The notes beneath the pieces were generated by a model, which made no database searches, was not told the DNA's origin, and saw only the letters and a list, made by a program, of their open reading frames with translations. From Rutidosis leptorrhynchoides (Eukaryota > Streptophyta > Magnoliopsida > Asterales > Asteraceae), in the NCBI RefSeq assembly GCF_046630445.1, contig NC_092340.1, forward strand, positions 22,456,001 through 22,520,000: a DNA stretch of 64,000 nt, read 5' to 3'. Positions within the stretch are counted from its first letter, which is position 1. Each line of letters starts with the position of its first letter. This document shows positions 12,101 to 24,640 of this stretch, piece by piece. The translations under genes and the position numbers were made by a program.

Positions 12101-12404
12101 GGACAAGATTTGGAGTCCATGCTTGTATGATATTGTGTAAAAACTGCATTCAAGAAACTTATTTTGTTGTAACATATTTGTATTGTAAACCATTATGTAA
12201 TGGTCGTGTGTAAACAGGATATTTTAGATTATCATTATTTGATAATCTACGTAAAGCTTTTTAAACCTTTATTGATGAAATAAAGGTTATGGTTTGTTTA
12301 AAAATGAATGCAGTCTTTGAAAAACGTCTCATATAGAGGTCAAAACCTCGCAACGAAATCAATTAATATGGAACGTTTTTAATCAATAAGAACGGGACAT
12401 TTCA
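9154..12404 (+). repeat. 5' LTR of the chromovirus (3251 bp)
   Basis: It starts TGTAGTGACCCGAAC and ends GGGACATTTCA. The unusual length is partly a long AT-rich untranslated stretch. Donor-like sites follow AAG at 10287 (GTAATA) and 10471 (GTAGTA) and could serve a spliced leader. Substitutions against the 3' LTR that I found lie at about 9577, 9891, 11068 and 11748. Confidence 0.95.
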
Positions 12405-12420
12405 GTTGGTATCCGAGCAT
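12405..12420 (+). promoter_or_regulatory. Primer binding site, initiator tRNA-Met type
   Basis: TTGGTATCCGAGCA starts one base after the 5' LTR. It matches the plant TGGTATCAGAGC primer site except for one C in place of A. Confidence 0.8.
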
Positions 12421-12613
12421 TGGTCTTAGAGAACCAGAAAATTTGCATTAGTGTGTCTTATCGAGTTTGTTAGGATGCATTAGTGAGTCTGGACTTCGAC
12501 CGTGTTTTCTTTAAAAATGATTGCTTAACATTTTTGTTGGAAACTATATATTTTTAACATATGAATATTATGTGATATATTAATCTCTTAACGTGTTTGA
12601 TATTATGTGATAG

Positions 12614-13228
12614 ATGTCTACCTCTAGAACAAGTCCCATTGACTCACCTAATAATAATGAAGAGTCAAATGTAAATTGGAATGATTTGTGGACTGATTCA
12701 CAAGTTCCCGAAGAGGAACCGGAAGAAGAGTCGGAACCGGAAGAAGAATCGGAACCGGAAGAAGAATCGGAACCGGATGAAGAAATAGAACCGGTGGGGG
12801 AAATAATAAAACGGTTAAGTAAAAGAAAATCCTCAACCAACCGACCAAAGTTAATTATGGTCAATGGTGTTTCCGCCAAGGAAGCAAAATATTGGGAGGA
12901 TTACCAATTCTCCGATGAATCGGATTCCGACGAGAATTCCGATGATGTTATAGAAATTACCCCAACTGAATTTAAAAAGGCAAAAGAAAATAATAAGGGA
13001 AAGGGCATAAAAATAGAGAAATCTAATTCCAACCCCGATGAACTTTATATGTATCGTCAACCCCCGAAGTCCTTAAGTTGTAACAATGACCCGGGAACCT
13101 CTAAACCACCAGGTTTTTCTAAACCAATGTGGACAACGACGGCTCGTATTAGGGGAACATCATATATCCCTAGAAACTTGGCAAAACGAACCAAAACCGA
13201 AGAAGAAGAAACGAGCGAGTCGGAATAA
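12614..13228 (+). CDS. Acidic repeat protein encoded by the chromovirus (accessory ORF 1)
   Basis: A 204-codon ORF lies about 210 bp after the LTR. Residues about 35-60 are a run of Glu/Pro/Ser from an 18-bp tandem repeat (GAACCGGAAGAAGAATCG type, about four copies, 12717-12795). A basic patch follows (KRLSKRKSSTNR, possible nuclear signal), then a second acidic Ser/Asp stretch, a Lys-rich centre and a C-terminal segment RNLAKRTKTEEEETSESE. There are no catalytic motifs and I do not recognise a family. The ATG directly follows an AG that could act as a splice acceptor. It is intact in a very young element, so it is probably maintained, but its role is unknown. Confidence 0.65.
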   Translation: MSTSRTSPIDSPNNNEESNVNWNDLWTDSQVPEEEPEEESEPEEESEPEEESEPDEEIEPVGEIIKRLSKRKSSTNRPKLIMVNGVSAKEAKYWEDYQFSDESDSDENSDDVIEITPTEFKKAKENNKGKGIKIEKSNSNPDELYMYRQPPKSLSCNNDPGTSKPPGFSKPMWTTTARIRGTSYIPRNLAKRTKTEEEETSESE

Positions 13229-13364
13229 GATAGTTGTATTCGTGTGGTGTAATATATGGAATATAGTGTTCTTATGCTTTATGATATATGTAAAAATTGC
13301 TTGTATTAATAAGTATTTTTTTATGAATCTAACTCTTGTCTATTTTACAGTTTAAAAACACAAA

Positions 13365-14048
13365 ATGGATAGACAACCCAATATTTTAAGAGACCTACCC
13401 GGAGACATGATTGATGAAATCTTGTCTAGAGTCGGCCAGAATTCTTCGGCACAACTATTTAAGGCGAGATCAGTTTGTAAAACATTCGAAGAACGTTCCA
13501 AGAATGTCTTGGTTTATAAGAGACTTTCGTTTGAAAGATGGGGGATATCACATTGGGAAACCCATAAGTTACGATGTGTTTACTTTGACGCATATATTGC
13601 GGGGAACCCAAATGCTATTTTACGCAACGGGTTAAGAAATTATTTTGACTCGATATATCCGAATATTGGACTTCGTGATTTAGAAAAAGCGGCTAACATG
13701 CAACATAAAGAAGCATGTTATGCTTACGGATTAGTAATGTTCGCTTCTCACCAAAGTGAGAACAAGAACATCGGGCTACAACTATTAAACAAAACGTTTC
13801 CACAAGTGACGGAGTCGGTAATTGGGGTAAGAAATGAGGTTTTTAGATTATTACGGGACTGTTGGACATTACGTAACCCTCGTCCCTTTGATGACGTTAC
13901 AACACGCTGTCTTATCAACGGCCATAACGGTTATGTTGCACAAGACCAAGGATGGGAAGTAGTCCTAGTAAAACCAGAATGCATGACTTGTTTCTGGACG
14001 TATGAATTACGTGTCTTTATTGCCTTTGCTGAACGACTTGTGTACTAG
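13365..14048 (+). CDS. F-box protein with Sel1-like helices, captured by the retrotransposon
   Basis: A 227-codon intact ORF. Residues 7-55 form an F-box (ILRDLPGDMIDEILSRVG, then SSAQLFKARSVCKTF and VYKRLSF), the module that binds SKP1 in SCF ubiquitin ligases. Residues about 78-145 hold two helical repeats of Sel1 type (GNPNAILRNGLRNYF; LEKAANMQHKEACYAYGLVM; GLQLL). The C-terminus has a CMTCFW motif. This F-box plus Sel1 order is that of the small plant F-box family typified by At2g35280. There are no introns, as expected after capture through RNA. A good acceptor-like site (GTCTATTTTACAG, ending 13350) precedes the ATG. Its target is unknown. Confidence 0.85.
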   Translation: MDRQPNILRDLPGDMIDEILSRVGQNSSAQLFKARSVCKTFEERSKNVLVYKRLSFERWGISHWETHKLRCVYFDAYIAGNPNAILRNGLRNYFDSIYPNIGLRDLEKAANMQHKEACYAYGLVMFASHQSENKNIGLQLLNKTFPQVTESVIGVRNEVFRLLRDCWTLRNPRPFDDVTTRCLINGHNGYVAQDQGWEVVLVKPECMTCFWTYELRVFIAFAERLVY

Positions 14049-14236
14049 CTAGAATTGTCTTCACAACTATCTTGTATCAAAGTTATTGTGTGCTATATTT
14101 CATGCTTTATGTAAAATAAGCGGTATTGTAAATTTGTAAAATATTGTATAAAAGTTTGAACGCGAAATATTATTATAATCAGTTTTTCATATAGAATTGT
14201 AGTAGTTGAATTGTATATTAGCTACTAAGTATGAAC

Positions 14237-14252
14237 TTAACGGGTAGGTACT
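14237..14252 (+). repeat. Internal copy of the sequence bordering the 3' LTR
   Basis: TTAACGGGTAGGTACT occurs here and again at 18985-19000, where it abuts and enters the 3' LTR. The downstream bases (ACCCGAA...) also resemble the LTR start. It may be an internal purine-tract duplicate or a relic of the event that added the upstream ORFs. Confidence 0.6.
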
Positions 14253-14389
14253 ACCCGAATTTAAACTTATAAAACGCTAATATGAAGAAAAAGCTTTTAT
14301 AAATGAGTTCATATTATGCTACGAAATACTATTAACTACTCTTAATATTCTGTATGATTAACTTGTTCCATTTAACTATTTTGAAGGAA

Positions 14390-17300
14390 ATGACACCGAC
14401 TACTCGACACACCGTGAATATGAATGAAGAGGAATTCCGTACTTTTCTAGCTTCAAACATAGCCGCAGTACAGGCTGCGCTACATACCAACAATAACCTT
14501 GGATCTAGCAGTACAGGAAATCGTGTAGGATGCACCTACAAAGAATTCACTGCCTGCAAACCTTTGGAATTTGATGGAACCGAAGGACCGATCGGATTGA
14601 AACGGTGGACCGAGAAGGTTGAATCGGTGTTTTCCATAAGTAAGTGTACTGAAGAGGACAAAGTGAAGTACGCTACGCATACCTTCACAGGTTCTGCGTT
14701 AACATGGTGGAATACCTATCTAGAGCAAGTGGGACAAGATGATGCGTACGCACTACCGTGGTCAGCATTCAAGCACTTGATGAACGAGAAGTACCGTCCC
14801 AGAACCGAGGTCAATAAGCTCAAGACAGAACTTAGAGGGTTACGAACCCAAGGATTTGATATTACCACGTACGAAAGACGATTCACAGAATTGTTCCTAT
14901 TGTGTCCGGGAGCATTCGAAGATGAGGAAGAGAAGATCGACGCGTTTGTGAAAGGATTACCGGAAAGAATCCAAGAAGATATAAGTTCACACGAGCCCGC
15001 CTCCATACAACAGGCATGTAGAATGGCTCACAAACTAGTGAACCAGATTGAAGAAAGAATTAAAGAACAGACTGCTGAAGAGGCCAATGTGAAGCAAGTC
15101 AAAAGAAAGTGGGAGGAAAACGGTGATAAGAATCACCAATACAACAACAACAGCAATTACAACAATAATCGCAACAATTATCCCAACAATCGCAACATCA
15201 ATCGCAACTACAACAAACGGCCCAACAACAACAACAACAACAACAACAGCAACTACAACAATCATCCCAACAACAATAATAACCGCAACAACAACAATAA
15301 TCAGAAGCAACTATGCCAAAGGTGTGAAAAGAATCACTCGGGGTTCTGCACCAAATTTTGCAACAAGTGTAAAAGAAATGGTCATAGCGCGGCGAAGTGT
15401 GAGGTCTACGGACCAGGGGTTAATAGAACGAAAGGAACAAATGGTGTCGGAACGAGTAATGGCGGAGCAAGTAGTGTCGGAGCAAGTTATGCCAATGTAG
15501 TTTGTTATAAATGTGGAAAACCAGGCCACATTATTAGAAATTGCCCGAACCAGGAGAACACGAATGGACAAGGCCGTGGAAGAGTTTTCAATATTAATGC
15601 GGTAGAAGCACAGGAAGACCCGGAGCTTGTTACGGGTACGTTTCTTATTGACAATAAATCTGCTTACGTTTTATTTGATTCGGGTGCGGATAGAAGCTAT
15701 ATGAGTAGAGATTTTTGTGCTAAATTAAGTTGTCCATTGACGCCTTTGGATAGTAAATTTTTACTCGAATTAGCAAATGGTAAATTAATTTCAGCAGATA
15801 ATATATGTCGGAATCGAGAAATTAAACTGGTTAGCGAAACATTTAAGATTGATTTGATACCAGTAGAGTTAGGGAGTTTTGATGTGATAATCGGTATGGA
15901 CTGGTTGAAAGAAGTGAAAACGGAGATCGTTTGTTACAAAAATGCAATTCGCATTATACGAGAAAAAGGAAAACCCTTAATGGTGTACGGAGAAAAGGGC
16001 AACACGAAGCTACATCTTATTAGTAATTTGAAGGCACAAAAACTAATAAGAAAAGGTTGCTATGCTGTTCTAGCACACGTCGAGAAAGTACAAACTGAAG
16101 AAAAGAGCATCAATGATGTTCCCATTGCAAAAGAATTTCCCGATGTATTTCCGAAAGAATTACCGGGATTACCCCCACATCGATCCGTTGAATTTCAAAT
16201 AGATCTTGTACCAGGAGCTGCACCAATAGCTTGTGCTCCTTACAGACTCGCACCCAGCGAGATGAAAGAACTGCAAAGTCAATTACAAGAACTTTTAGAG
16301 CGTGGTTTCATTCGACCAAGCACATCACCGTGGGGAGCTCCTGTTTTGTTTGTCAAGAAGAAAGATGGTACATTCAGGTTGTGTATCGACTACCGAGAGT
16401 TGAACAAACTTACCATCAAGAACCGCTACCCACTACCGAGAATCGACGACTTATTTGATCAACTACAAGGCTCGTCTGTTTATTCAAAGATTGACTTACG
16501 TTCCGGGTATCATCAAATGCGGGTGAAAGAAGATGATATTCCAAAGACTGCTTTCAGAACACGTTACGGTCATTACGAGTTTATGGTCATGCCGTTTGGT
16601 TTAACTAATGCACCAGCTGTGTTCATGGACCTTATGAACCGAGTGTGTGGGCCATATCTTGACAAGTTTGTCATTGTTTTCATCGATGACATACTTATTT
16701 ACTCAAAGAATGATCAAGAGCACGAAGAACATTTGAGAAAAGTGCTAGAAGTATTGAGGAAAGAAAAACTGTACGCTAAGTTTTCAAAGTGTGCATTTTG
16801 GTTGGAAGAAGTTCAATTCCTCGGTCACATAGTGAACAAAGAAGGTATCCAGGTGGACCCGGCAAAGATCGAAACCGTTGAAAAGTGGGAAACCCCAAAA
16901 ACTCCGAAGCATATACGTCAATTTTTAGGACTAGCTGGTTACTACAGAAGGTTCATCCAAGACTTTTCCAGAATAGCAAAACCCTTGACTGCATTAACGC
17001 ATAAAGGGAAGAAATTTGAATGGAATGATGAACAAGAGAAAGCGTTTCAGTTATTGAAGAAAAAGCTAACTACGGCACCTATATTGTCATTGCCTGAAGG
17101 GAATGATGATTTTGTGATTTATTGTGACGCATCAAAGCAAGGTCTCGGTTGTGTATTAATGCAACGAACGAAGGTGATTGCTTATGCGTCTAGACAATTG
17201 AAGATTCACGAACAAAATTATACGACGCATGATTTGGAATTAGGCGCGGTTGTTTTTGCATTAAAGACTTGGAGGCACTACTTATATGGGGTCAAAAGTA

Positions 17301-18964
17301 TTATATATACCGACCACAAAAGTCTTCAACACATATTTAATCAGAAACAACTGAATATGAGGCAGCGTAGGTGGATTGAATTATTGAATGATTACGATTT
17401 TGAGATTCGTTACCACCCGGGGAAGGCAAATGTGGTAGCCGATGCCTTGAGCAGGAAGGATAGAGAACCCATTAGAGTAAAATCTATGAATATAATGATT
17501 CATAATAACATTACTACTCAAATAAAGGAGGCGCAACAAGGAGTTTTAAAAGAGGGAAATTTAAAGGATGAAATACCCAAAGGATCGGAGAAGCATCTTA
17601 ATATTCGGGAAGACGGAACCCGGTATAGGGCTGAAAGGATTTGGGTACCAAAATTTGGAGATATGAGAGAAATGGTACTTAGAGAAGCTCATAAAACCAG
17701 ATACTCAATACATCCTGGAACGGGGAAGATGTACAAGGATCTCAAGAAACATTTTTGGTGGCCGGGTATGAAAGCCGATGTTGCTAAATACGTAGGAGAA
17801 TGTTTGACGTGTTCTAAGGTCAAAGCTGAGCATCAGAAACCATCAGGTCTACTTCAACAACCCGAAATCCCGGAATGGAAATGGGAAAACATTACCATGG
17901 ATTTCATCACTAAATTGCCAAGGACTGCAAGTGATTTTGATACTATTTGGGTAATAGTTGATCGTCTCACCAAATCAGCACACTTCCTACCAATAAGAGA
18001 AGATGACAAGATGGAGAAGTTAGCACGACTATATTTGAAGGAAGTCGTCTCCAGACATGGAATACCAATCTCTATTATCTCTGATAGGGATGGCAGATTT
18101 ATTTCAAGATTCTGGCAGACATTACAGCAAGCATTAGGAACTCGTCTAGACATGAGTACTGCCTATCATCCACAAACTGATGGGCAGAGCGAAAGGACGA
18201 TACAAACGCTTGAAGACATGCTACGAGCATGTGTTATTGATTTCGGAAACAGTTGGGATCGACATCTACCGTTAGCAGAATTTTCCTACAACAACAGCTA
18301 CCATTCAAGCATTGAGATGGCGCCGTTTGAAGCACTTTATGGTAGAAAGTGCAGGTCTCCGATTTGTTGGAGTGAGGTGGGGGATAGACAGATTACGGGT
18401 CCGGAGATTATACAAGAAACTACCGAGAAGATCATCCAAATTCAACAACGGTTGAAAACCGCCCAAAGTCGACAAAAGAGCTACGCTGACATTAAAAGAA
18501 AAGATATAGAATTTGAAATTGGAGAGATGGTCATGCTTAAAGTTTCACCTTGGAAAGGCGTTGTTCGATTTGGTAAACGAGGGAAATTAAATCCAAGGTA
18601 TATTGGACCATTCAAGATTATTGATCGTGTCGGACCAGTAGCTTACCGACTTGAGTTACCTCAACAACTCGTGGCTGTACATAACACTTTCCACGTCTCG
18701 AATTTGAAGAAATGTTTTGCTAAAGAAGATCTCACTATTCCGTTAGATGAAATCCAAATCAACGAAAAACTCCAATTCATCGAAGAAACCGTCGAAATAA
18801 TGGATCGTGAGGTTAAAAGACTTAAGCAAAACAAGATACCAATTGTTAAGGTTCGATGGAATGCTCGTAGAGGACCCGAGTTCACCTGGGAGCATGAAGA
18901 TCAGATGAAGAAGAAATACCCGCATCTATTTCCAGAAGATTCGTCAACACCTTCAACAGCTTAA
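14390..18964 (+). CDS. gag-pol polyprotein, Ty3 chromovirus
   Basis: One uninterrupted frame of 1524 codons from the ATG at 14390 (an upstream in-frame ATG at 14354 gives 12 more residues; I prefer METPTT-type start MTPTTRH). Order: gag domain ([21 protein letters not shown]), Asn-rich linker, Cys/His knuckles including [14 protein letters not shown] (residues about 371-384), protease DSGA (about 430), RT with [20 protein letters not shown] and the FIDD catalytic box (about 764), RNase H ([10 protein letters not shown], about 907), integrase with H-H-C-C finger ([19 protein letters not shown]) and D-D-E residues near 1169, 1231 and 1267, GPF motif, and a C-terminal chromodomain ([19 protein letters not shown]). 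All catalytic motifs are intact. Confidence 0.97.
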   Translation: MTPTTRHTVNMNEEEFRTFLASNIAAVQAALHTNNNLGSSSTGNRVGCTYKEFTACKPLEFDGTEGPIGLKRWTEKVESVFSISKCTEEDKVKYATHTFTGSALTWWNTYLEQVGQDDAYALPWSAFKHLMNEKYRPRTEVNKLKTELRGLRTQGFDITTYERRFTELFLLCPGAFEDEEEKIDAFVKGLPERIQEDISSHEPASIQQACRMAHKLVNQIEERIKEQTAEEANVKQVKRKWEENGDKNHQYNNNSNYNNNRNNYPNNRNINRNYNKRPNNNNNNNNSNYNNHPNNNNNRNNNNNQKQLCQRCEKNHSGFCTKFCNKCKRNGHSAAKCEVYGPGVNRTKGTNGVGTSNGGASSVGASYANVVCYKCGKPGHIIRNCPNQENTNGQGRGRVFNINAVEAQEDPELVTGTFLIDNKSAYVLFDSGADRSYMSRDFCAKLSCPLTPLDSKFLLELANGKLISADNICRNREIKLVSETFKIDLIPVELGSFDVIIGMDWLKEVKTEIVCYKNAIRIIREKGKPLMVYGEKGNTKLHLISNLKAQKLIRKGCYAVLAHVEKVQTEEKSINDVPIAKEFPDVFPKELPGLPPHRSVEFQIDLVPGAAPIACAPYRLAPSEMKELQSQLQELLERGFIRPSTSPWGAPVLFVKKKDGTFRLCIDYRELNKLTIKNRYPLPRIDDLFDQLQGSSVYSKIDLRSGYHQMRVKEDDIPKTAFRTRYGHYEFMVMPFGLTNAPAVFMDLMNRVCGPYLDKFVIVFIDDILIYSKNDQEHEEHLRKVLEVLRKEKLYAKFSKCAFWLEEVQFLGHIVNKEGIQVDPAKIETVEKWETPKTPKHIRQFLGLAGYYRRFIQDFSRIAKPLTALTHKGKKFEWNDEQEKAFQLLKKKLTTAPILSLPEGNDDFVIYCDASKQGLGCVLMQRTKVIAYASRQLKIHEQNYTTHDLELGAVVFALKTWRHYLYGVKSIIYTDHKSLQHIFNQKQLNMRQRRWIELLNDYDFEIRYHPGKANVVADALSRKDREPIRVKSMNIMIHNNITTQIKEAQQGVLKEGNLKDEIPKGSEKHLNIREDGTRYRAERIWVPKFGDMREMVLREAHKTRYSIHPGTGKMYKDLKKHFWWPGMKADVAKYVGECLTCSKVKAEHQKPSGLLQQPEIPEWKWENITMDFITKLPRTASDFDTIWVIVDRLTKSAHFLPIREDDKMEKLARLYLKEVVSRHGIPISIISDRDGRFISRFWQTLQQALGTRLDMSTAYHPQTDGQSERTIQTLEDMLRACVIDFGNSWDRHLPLAEFSYNNSYHSSIEMAPFEALYGRKCRSPICWSEVGDRQITGPEIIQETTEKIIQIQQRLKTAQSRQKSYADIKRKDIEFEIGEMVMLKVSPWKGVVRFGKRGKLNPRYIGPFKIIDRVGPVAYRLELPQQLVAVHNTFHVSNLKKCFAKEDLTIPLDEIQINEKLQFIEETVEIMDREVKRLKQNKIPIVKVRWNARRGPEFTWEHEDQMKKKYPHLFPEDSSTPSTA

Positions 18965-18999
18965 AATTTCGGGACGAAATTTATTTAACGGGTAGGTAC

Positions 19000-21900
19000 T
19001 GTAGTGACCCGAACTTTTCCATGTTTATATATATTAATTGAGATTGATGTTTACATGATTAAATGTTTCCAACATGTTAAGCAATCAAACTTGTTAAGAC
19101 TTGATTAATTGAAATAGGTTTCATATAGACAATTGACCACCCAAGTTGACCGGTGATTCACGAACGTTAAAACTTGTAAAAAACTATATGATGACATATA
19201 TATGGTTATATATATAGTTAACATGATATTATGATAAGTAAACATATCATTAATTATATTAACAATGAACTACATATGTAAAAACAAGACTACTAACTTA
19301 ATGATTTTGAAACGAGACATATATGTAACGTTTATCGTTGTAACGACATTTAATGTATATATATCATATTAAGAGATATTAGTACATCATAATATCATGA
19401 TAATATAATAATTTAAAATCTCTTTTGTTATTATAAACATTGGGTTAACAACATTTAACAAGATCGTTAACCTAAAGGTTTCAAAACAACACTTACATGT
19501 AACGACTAACGATGACTTAACGACTCAGTTAAAATGTATATACATGTAGTGTTTTAATATGTATTTATACACTTTTGAAAGACTTCAATACACTTATCAA
19601 AATACTTCTACTTAACAAAAATGCTTACAATTACATCCTCGTTCAGTTTCATCAACAATTCTACTCGTATGCACCCGTATTCGTACTCGTACAATACACA
19701 GCTTTTAGATGTATGTACTATTGGTATATACACTCCAATTATCAGCTCTTAGCAGCCCATGTGAGTCACCTAACACATGTGGGAACCATCATTTGGCAAC
19801 TAGCATGAAATATCTCATAAGATTACAAAAATATGAGTAATCATTCATGACTTATTTACATGAAAACAAAATTACATATCCTTTATATCTAATCCATACA
19901 CCAACGACCAAAAACACCTACAAACACTTTCATTCTTCAATTTTCTTCATCTAATTGAACTCTCTCAAGTTCTATCTTCAAGTTCTAAGTGTTCTTCATA
20001 AATTCCAAAAGTTCTAGTTTCATAAAATCAAGAATACTTTCAAGTTTGCTAGCTCACTTCCAATCTTGTAAGGTGATCATCCAACCTCAAGAAATCTTTG
20101 TTTCTTACAGTAGGTTATCATTCTAATACAAGGTAATAATCATATTCAAACTTTGGTTCAATTTCTATAACTATAACAATCTTATTTCAAGTGATGATCT
20201 TACTTGAACTTGTTTTCGTGTCATGATTCTGCTTCAAGAACTTCGAGCCATCCAAGGATCCGTTGAAGCTAAATCAATTTTTTTCTTTTCCAGTAGGTTT
20301 ATCCAAGGAACTTAAGGTAGTAATGATGTTCATAACATCATTCGATTCATACATATAAACCTATCTTATTCGAAGGTTTAAACTTGTAATCACTAGAACA
20401 TAGTTTAGTTAATTCTAAACTTGTTCGCAAACAAAAGTTAATCCTTCTAACTTGACTTTTAAAATCAACTAAACACATGTTCTATATCTATATGATATGC
20501 TAACTTAATGATTTAAAACCTGGAAACACGAAAAACACCGTAAAACCGGATTTACGCCGTCGTAGTAACACCGCGGGCTGTTTTGGGTTAGTTAATTAAA
20601 AACTATGATAAACTTTGATTTAAAAGTTGTTATTCTGAGAAAATGATTTTTATTATGAACATGAAACTATATCCAAAAATTATGGTTAAACTCAAAGTGG
20701 AAGTATGTTTTCTAAAATGGTCATCTAGACGTCGTTCTTTCGACTGAAATGACTACCTTTACAAAAACGACTTGTAACTTATTCTTCCGACTATAAACCT
20801 ATACATTTTCTGTTTAGATTCATAAAATAGAGTTCAATATGAAACCATAGCAATTTGATTCACTCAAAACGGATTTAAAATGAAGAAGTTATGGGTAAAA
20901 CAAGATTGAATAATTTTTCTCATTTTAGCTACGTGAAAATTGGTAACAAATCTATTCCAACCATAACTTAATCAACTTGTATTGTATATTATGTAATCTT
21001 GAGATACCATAGACACGTATACAATGTTTCGACCTGTCATGTCGACACATCTATATATATTTCGGAACAACCATAGACACTCTATATGTGAATGTTGGAG
21101 TTAGCTATACAGGGTTGAGGTTGATTCCAAAATATATATAGTTTGAGTTGTGATCAATACTGAGATACGTATACACTGGGTCGTGGATTGATTCAAGATA
21201 ATATTTATCGATTTATTTCTGTACATCTAACTGTGGACAACTAGTTGTAGGTTACTAACGAGGACAGCTGACTTAATAAACTTAAAACATCAAAATATAT
21301 TAAAAGTGTTGTAAATATATTTTGAACATACTTTGATATATATGTATATATTGTTATAGGTTCGTGAATCAACCAGTGGCCAAGTCTTACTTCCCGACGA
21401 AGTAAAAATCTGTGAAAGTGAGTTATAGTCCCACTTTTAAAATCTAATATTTTTGGGATGAGAATACATGCAGGTTTTATAAATGATTTACAAAATAGAC
21501 ACAAGTACGTGAAACTACATTCTATGGTTGAATTATCGAAATCGAATATGCCCCTTTTTATTAAGTCTGGTAATCTAAGAATTAGGGAACAGACACCCTA
21601 ATTGACGCGAATCCTAAAGATAGATCTATTGGGCCTAACAAACCCCATCCAAAGTACCGGATGCTTTAGTACTTCGAAATTTATATCATATCCGAAGGGT
21701 GTCCCGGAATGATGGGGATATTCTTATATATGCATCTTGTTAATGTCGGTTACCAGGTGTTCACCATATGAATGATTTTTATCTCTATGTATGGGATGTG
21801 TATTGAAATATGAAATCTTGTGGTCTATTGTTACGATTTGATATATATAGGTTAAACCTATAACTCACCAACATTTTTGTTGACGTTTTAAGCATGTTTA

Positions 21901-22250
21901 TTCTCAGGTGATTATTAAGAGCTTCCGCTATCGCATACTTAAATAAGGACAAGATTTGGAGTCCATGCTTGTATGATATTGTGTAAAAACTGCATTCAAG
22001 AAACTTATTTTGTTGTAACATATTTGTATTGTAAACCATTATGTAATGGTCGTGTGTAAACAGGATATTTTAGATTATCATTATTTGATAATCTACGTAA
22101 AGCTTTTTAAACCTTTATTGATGAAATAAAGGTTATGGTTTGTTTAAAAATGAATGCAGTCTTTGAAAAACGTCTCATATAGAGGTCAAAACCTCGCAAC
22201 GAAATCAATTAATATGGAACGTTTTTAATCAATAAGAACGGGACATTTCA
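19000..22250 (+). repeat. 3' LTR of the chromovirus (3251 bp)
   Basis: Same length as the 5' LTR and nearly identical. It begins TGTAGTGACCC right after AACGGGTAGGTAC and ends ACATTTCA, followed by the duplicated GCGTG at 22251-22255. Confidence 0.95.
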
Positions 22251-22255
22251 GCGTG

Positions 22256-22766
<511 letters not shown>

Positions 22767-22781
22767 TCCAGAGTGGTAAGA

Positions 22782-22809
22782 TGAGGTGTAGCGCAGTCTG
22801 GTCAGCGCA
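22782..22809 (+). pseudogene. trnP: 5' half of mitochondrial tRNA-Pro
   Basis: TGAGGTGTAGCGCAGTCTGG followed by TCAGCGCA matches the acceptor 5' strand, D-arm and A-box of plant mitochondrial tRNA-Pro. The anticodon arm and 3' half are absent: the sequence changes abruptly after 22809. It cannot make a tRNA. Confidence 0.6.
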
Positions 22810-22879
22810 AAGTCATTACTTATGACATGTGTAGGCTTCCGCAGAATTACTCAATGATTGTCTCCCAACGCCTCAGACG

Positions 22880-22913
22880 GAGCCGTATGATGAGGACGTC
22901 TCACATACGGTTC
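22880..22913 (+). ncRNA. Group II intron domain V relic
   Basis: The segment is 34 nt, the standard domain V length. GAGCCGTATG pairs over ten positions with CATACGGTTC (one G-T pair), with a bulge and a small distal stem GAG/CTC. The AGC catalytic triad position is kept at nucleotides 2-4. It is a nuclear copy, with no sign of a functional intron around it. Confidence 0.65.
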
Positions 22914-23495
22914 CCTGAGAAAGGAGTAACTACCTAATGGAGCTTTGGCCAATCACCACAAGAAAGAGAATGTCCTTCCAGTCGGTCTTTCAACCGCCTC
23001 CTTGAAAAATCATTTGACATTCCTCTTGTTAAATTTTCGCGGGGTAGGGAGGTCCCTCTATAGTTCAGAATCTTTATCCCGTCTTGCACCTGCTAACATC
23101 TCGAGTTGATAATTCTCCTCACGTTTTTTATTTTTTTTCACAATTTGTTTCATTTAACATCAATTGTCATTTGATGTTATAAATAAATTAACTGAATGTT
23201 GAACGATTTAGCATTAAACACGTATGCAAAAAAGCAACCTAAGTCACTATTTTATTTTATATTCGAATCTTATTTGAAATTGATTTTATAGATTACTTTA
23301 TTATGTATGTTGTCCCTTGTAGACCAAAGCATTTCAAAACTTATTGGAAAAAATTGAAGATATCATTTTCCAATTTATTACACCTTAATTATGTTTCGAA
23401 ATGTTCTAAAGATAGCTCTAATACTACTAAAACTTTATACCTGCATTGTTTGCTAATAATTTGTTAATTACTACCCCCGCTAACTTTTTTTTTCC

Positions 23496-23900
<405 letters not shown>

Positions 23901-24585
23901 TTCTTGCATTTAAAAAAAAAACTTTTTTTATCACTGATTAAGGGCATTAACTATTCTTTCAAACATAGCTTTTTGGAAAATGATTAGAAAAAGACAAAAT
24001 TTTATTCCTCGTCCATGTGATTTACATCAACTTTGACTCCTCGGCATTTTTTTTTGTGTGCATCTCTCGTCCCTAATGTATCACAATTATACATCCCTCG
24101 TCCTCCCGTCTAGTTTCTATCTATTTCAACCATTTGTTCAGTCATGTGCAAAGCATGTGAGGGTACTTTAGTCTTTTTATTTTATTTCTTTTCTTTATTA
24201 TTTAACTTATCTTTTCATCATCCTCATCATCTCATGTTAATCATTCTCAAATTAAAAATTCTAGTGTTATACTTCTATAAAATCTAGAAATCAAATTATA
24301 AATGTATACATAATCTTATAAATGATCAGCTCGTCATCATAATCAAAAAATCACCTAATCTATAAACCTATAAAAGTTTACTCCTATTTCCATTAATTAG
24401 GTTAGTTACACATGTTCATGACTAAGGTTAGTTTCTTAACCATCACACTCACCACACACCATAAGAGTCAATAAACCATGTTATATATTTGTATTTATAT
24501 ATATTATTTTTTTTATCTATATCTATCTAAAAATGGACTCCAAGGTGAGTAAATATGGTTGAGTAAATGTAGTTTTCCATGCTTT

Positions 24586-24587
<2 letters not shown>

Positions 24588-24637
<50 letters not shown>
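24588..24637. repeat. (ATT)n microsatellite
   Basis: A perfect trinucleotide run of about 50 bp. Confidence 0.95.

Positions 24638-24640
<3 letters not shown>

Larger units (their letters stand above)
9154..22250 (+). mobile_element. Complete young Ty3 chromovirus (Tekay/Del-like) with acidic and F-box ORFs
   Basis: Two 3251-bp LTRs (9154-12404 and 19000-22250) flank a 6.6-kb interior. The target duplication GCGTG is present at 9149-9153 and 22251-22255. The interior order is: primer binding site, acidic ORF, F-box ORF, intact gag-pol with chromodomain. By eye the LTRs differ at only four positions and have no length difference, so the insertion is very recent. Nothing visible disables it. 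The two upstream ORFs are not standard parts of this lineage. Confidence 0.95.

Noticed and set aside
11395-12193. Minus-strand ORFs in the chromovirus LTR, repeated at 21241 and 21785
   Set aside because: They are duplicated because they lie in LTRs; they show no family features and are antisense to the element.
15035-15571. ORFs rich in Val/Ile or Thr overlapping gag
   Set aside because: Shadow frames of the Asn-codon repeat in gag.
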